Origin: Methanosarcina sp.
GTDB lineage: Archaea > Halobacteriota > Methanosarcinia > Methanosarcinales > Methanosarcinaceae
Assembly: GCA_013330315.1 (NCBI GenBank)
Contig: DUIO01000174.1
Coordinates: forward strand, 3,300 to 10,103
DNA length: 6,804 nt
Direction: 5' to 3'
Positions within the stretch are counted from its first letter, which is position 1; each line of letters starts with the position of its first letter. The notes under the pieces are model-generated. The model saw only the letters and a program-made list of their open reading frames with translations, had not been told where the DNA came from and made no database searches. A program made the position numbers and the translations under genes. Below, one piece after another: positions 4,811 to 6,804 of the stretch.

Positions 4811-6001
4811 ATGAAATCACTGGTTTTTAATCCTTTCTCAGGTGCAGCAGGGGATATGATTCTTGGGTGTGCTCTTGACCTCGGAGCTAACAGGGAGGCG
4901 GTAAAGGAACTTGTCGAGGCTTCGGCACCGATATCCATGGATATCAGGGAAGTTGTAAAAAAAGGAATCAAGGCCCTTGATGTCCGAATAAATGTGCCTG
5001 AAAAAGAGCATGTGCGAACGTACCCTGAAATCGTGGACCTTGTAAAGGCTGCAAAACTACCTCATAAGGTAGAGGTAAGTGCCCTTAATATTTTTTTGAA
5101 AATGGCAGAAGCCGAGGCCGCAGTTCACGGTCAGCCTGACCTTGAAAAACTTCATTTCCATGAGGTGGGGCAGAGTGATGCTCTTGCTGATGTTATAGGT
5201 TCTTCTGCAGCCATCCATTCCCTTAACTGTGATTCTATTTACTGCACCCCCATCAGTGTTGGAGGAGGAACAATAGAATGTGCTCACGGGACCTTGCCTG
5301 TGCCGGCTCCTGCAACCCTTGAGATTCTCAGGAGAGGAAAGCTCTATTTCAGGGGAGGAAATGTGAATAAGGAACTTCTTACCCCTACTGGTGCTGCAAT
5401 TCTTTCACATTTTGCAAAGCCTGTTGAAACTTTTCCTCAGGGCAGGGCGGTTACTATTGGGTATGGAGCAGGAGATGCCGAGCTTCAGGGTCCCAATGTG
5501 CTCCAGGGGGTAATTCTCGAACCGGACTCCCATCTGATTCCGGATATAATCGAGGTTCTTGAGACCAACGCCGATGATGTAAGCGGTGAAGTCCTGGGCA
5601 ACCTGTTCGAAGAACTGCTTTCTATGGGGGCCAGGGATGTCGCAATTATACCCGCAACTATGAAAAAAGGAAGGCCTGCCCATATTATCAAGGTCATTGC
5701 AAAGCCTGAAGACAGCGCAAAACTCGCCCGGAAGATCATTGTAGAAACGGGGTCACTTGGAGTCCGGGTTATGCCTGCCCGACACAGGTTAATGGCTGCC
5801 CGGAATATTGAAAAGATAAAAATAGAGCTGGAAGGTCAGGAATTTGAGACTTCGGTCAAAATTGCCAGAGATTCGGAAGGAGTTCTGCTCAATATCTCTG
5901 CTGAGTTTGAGGACTGCAAAAAAATCGCAAAAGCCAGCGGAATTCCTGTAAAAGAGGTTATGCGCAGGGCAGAAGAGGCTGCAAGAAAACTTTTTTCCTG
6001 A
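4811..6001 (+). CDS. larC: LarC, CTP-dependent nickel insertase of nickel-pincer cofactor synthesis
   Basis: LarC is a cyclometallase that uses CTP to insert nickel into the thiolated pyridinium made by LarB and LarE, forming the metal-carbon bond of the NPN cofactor. The 396-residue product starts with the family signature FNPFSGAAGDMILGCALDLG (6-25). It has the histidine-rich LHFHEVGQSDALADVIG (114-130), a possible metal site, then CAHGTLPVPAPATLEIL (157-173), ELLTPTGAAIL (188-198) and GYGAGD (218-223). The C-terminal region carries LETNADDVSGEVLG (251-264), MKKGRP (285-290) and ETGSLGVRVMPARHR. In Lactiplantibacillus plantarum, LarC is made from two reading frames by programmed frameshifting; here the frame is continuous. 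ATG at 4811 follows AGGGAGA by six bases. It is likely co-transcribed with larB. Neither larE nor larA is in the window. Confidence 0.95.
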   Translation: MKSLVFNPFSGAAGDMILGCALDLGANREAVKELVEASAPISMDIREVVKKGIKALDVRINVPEKEHVRTYPEIVDLVKAAKLPHKVEVSALNIFLKMAEAEAAVHGQPDLEKLHFHEVGQSDALADVIGSSAAIHSLNCDSIYCTPISVGGGTIECAHGTLPVPAPATLEILRRGKLYFRGGNVNKELLTPTGAAILSHFAKPVETFPQGRAVTIGYGAGDAELQGPNVLQGVILEPDSHLIPDIIEVLETNADDVSGEVLGNLFEELLSMGARDVAIIPATMKKGRPAHIIKVIAKPEDSAKLARKIIVETGSLGVRVMPARHRLMAARNIEKIKIELEGQEFETSVKIARDSEGVLLNISAEFEDCKKIAKASGIPVKEVMRRAEEAARKLFS

Positions 6002-6013
6002 CATTACCTGAGC

Positions 6014-6044
6014 TGCCTGAAAAAACAGTTTCTCAGGCAATTTT
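6014..6044 (+). terminator. Hairpin after larC
   Basis: TGCCTGA (6014-6020) and TCAGGCA (6033-6039) are perfect 7-bp arms, with further A/T pairing possible inside the loop, followed by ATTTT. It starts 12 bases after the larC stop. The T-run is short, so it may act together with the T-rich element further on. Confidence 0.5.
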
Positions 6045-6130
6045 GAAATAGAAATGGAAAAATTTAGAAAATAGATTCAAAATAAGAACTTTAATAAAAG
6101 ACTTTTGAGAAAAGCAAAGAATTCTAAGAA

Positions 6131-6198
6131 AAGTAAAAGCCGGATTTTCGGACTTTTTACTTCTCATTCTTATTCTTTACTATTTTTTTCTGATTTTT
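6131..6198. terminator. Hairpin and T-runs between convergent larC and asd
   Basis: AAGTAAAAG-CCG (6131-6142) pairs with CGG-CTTTTACTT (6149-6162) with two single-base bulges and a six-base loop. On the + strand it is followed by T-rich sequence with T7 and T6 runs (6182-6188, 6193-6198), which suit archaeal termination of the larBC transcript. Read on the - strand, asd transcripts meet the same hairpin 45 bases after their stop, so it may serve both directions. No gene is supported between 6002 and 6207. Confidence 0.55.
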
Positions 6199-6207
6199 TG
6201 CCTGAGC

Positions 6208-6804
6208 TCAGAGCTTACCCATTGCGTGCAGGAGTTCTGCATTCAGGACACTCGCACCCGCAGCACCGCGGATTGTGTTGTGCCCCATTGCAATGTAGCG
6301 GATCCCTTCTCTGATCCTGCCTACTGAAACGCTCATACCTTTTCCCATATTGCGGTCAAGGCGAGGCTGGGGTCTGTCTACTTCATCCCGTACTATCAGG
6401 GATTTAGCAGGCTCTGAGGGTAGTTCTCCAAGTTTTGGATCGAACTTCAGGAAGGCTTCCCTTACTTCTTCAGGCGTGGGTTTGTCTCTCATTCCTGCCC
6501 ATATCGCTTCCGTGTGCCCGTCAACTACAGGGACTCTGTTACAGGAAGCGCTGACCTGTATGTCTGCAGGCACTATTTCAGAGCCGTTGAATTCCCCTAG
6601 GAGCTTTAAGGTTTCAGTCTCAATCTTCTTTTCTTCGCTTCCTATGTAAGGAATGATATTGTCATAGATTGCCATGGCTGAAACGCCGGAAAAACCTGCT
6701 CCGGAAATCGCCTGCATTGTGGCTACCTGCACGGTTTCGAGCCCAAACTGCATGAGGGGCTTTAAGGTAATTGTCATGACAATTGTGGAGCAGTTAGGGT
6801 TTGT
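6208..6804 (-). CDS. asd: Aspartate-semialdehyde dehydrogenase, archaeal/fungal type (5' end outside window)
   Basis: This enzyme reduces aspartyl-4-phosphate to aspartate semialdehyde with NADPH in the cytoplasm, the branch point for lysine, threonine, methionine and isoleucine. The window shows the last 198 residues. The frame is open to the edge, and the visible protein begins inside the active-site motif TNPNCST, whose Cys (visible residue 5, codon 6790-6792) is the catalytic nucleophile. The ATG at 6775-6777 is therefore internal, not the start. Other landmarks are [24 protein letters not shown] (visible 32-55), the [12 protein letters not shown] stretch, [13 protein letters not shown] with the catalytic-type His at visible residue 97, and the C-terminal [19 protein letters not shown]. 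The spacing and wording match the archaeal/fungal branch of the family and not the usual bacterial one. It is convergent with larC and functionally unrelated to it as far as can be seen. Confidence 0.96.
   Translation of the reverse strand, partial: TNPNCSTIVMTITLKPLMQFGLETVQVATMQAISGAGFSGVSAMAIYDNIIPYIGSEEKKIETETLKLLGEFNGSEIVPADIQVSASCNRVPVVDGHTEAIWAGMRDKPTPEEVREAFLKFDPKLGELPSEPAKSLIVRDEVDRPQPRLDRNMGKGMSVSVGRIREGIRYIAMGHNTIRGAAGASVLNAELLHAMGKL

Noticed and set aside
6105..6314. 69-codon + strand ORF between larC and asd
   Set aside because: It runs through the terminator hairpin and into asd on the opposite strand, with low-complexity Ser/Leu content and no ribosome binding site.
6208..6777. 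ATG at 6777 as the asd start
   Set aside because: The frame continues to the window edge and encodes the TNPNCST active-site motif upstream of that ATG.

Overview
The window looks like chromosomal DNA of a methanogenic archaeon, most likely a Methanosarcina. Signs are AT-rich intergenic stretches, TATA-box promoters, GGGGA/GGGAG-type ribosome binding sites, and archaeal-type LarB, LarC and aspartate-semialdehyde dehydrogenase sequences. The genus call rests on recognising these proteins, not on a search.

Left half (1-3532), accessory redox module on the + strand. A 5'-cut aldo/keto reductase with a C-terminal iron-sulfur domain (1-873) is followed by an unusual short-chain dehydrogenase (991-1818). 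A roughly 510-base gap with tandem repeats, tiny ORFs and an operator-like promoter region comes next. It leads into a second, complete Fe-S aldo/keto reductase (2330-3532). The two reductases are about 71% identical by hand count over the 290 shared residues, and they share a short stretch beyond their stop codons, so they look like a segmental duplication flanking the dehydrogenase. The second copy has a TATA box followed at once by a perfect TGACTG-TT-CAGTCA inverted repeat, the layout expected of a TetR-type repressor site. A separate 14-bp perfect palindrome lies further upstream.

Middle (3533-3933), a 401-base AT-rich gap. It holds a probable terminator hairpin for the second reductase, a second small hairpin, and the leader of the next operon.

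Right half (3934-6804). larB (3934-4752) and larC (4811-6001) encode two of the three enzymes that build the nickel-pincer nucleotide (NPN) cofactor: LarB carboxylates and hydrolyses nicotinic acid adenine dinucleotide, and LarC inserts nickel. Neither larE (sulfur transfer) nor a larA-type racemase that would use the cofactor is in the window. larC converges with a 5'-cut asd gene (6208-6804, - strand), the diaminopimelate/threonine/methionine pathway enzyme. Two hairpins and T-runs lie between them.

The strongest leads are the reductase-dehydrogenase-reductase module with its operator-like promoter, and the orphan larBC pair in a methanogen. The tandem 19-bp repeats and small ORFs between 1819 and 2200 are unexplained.
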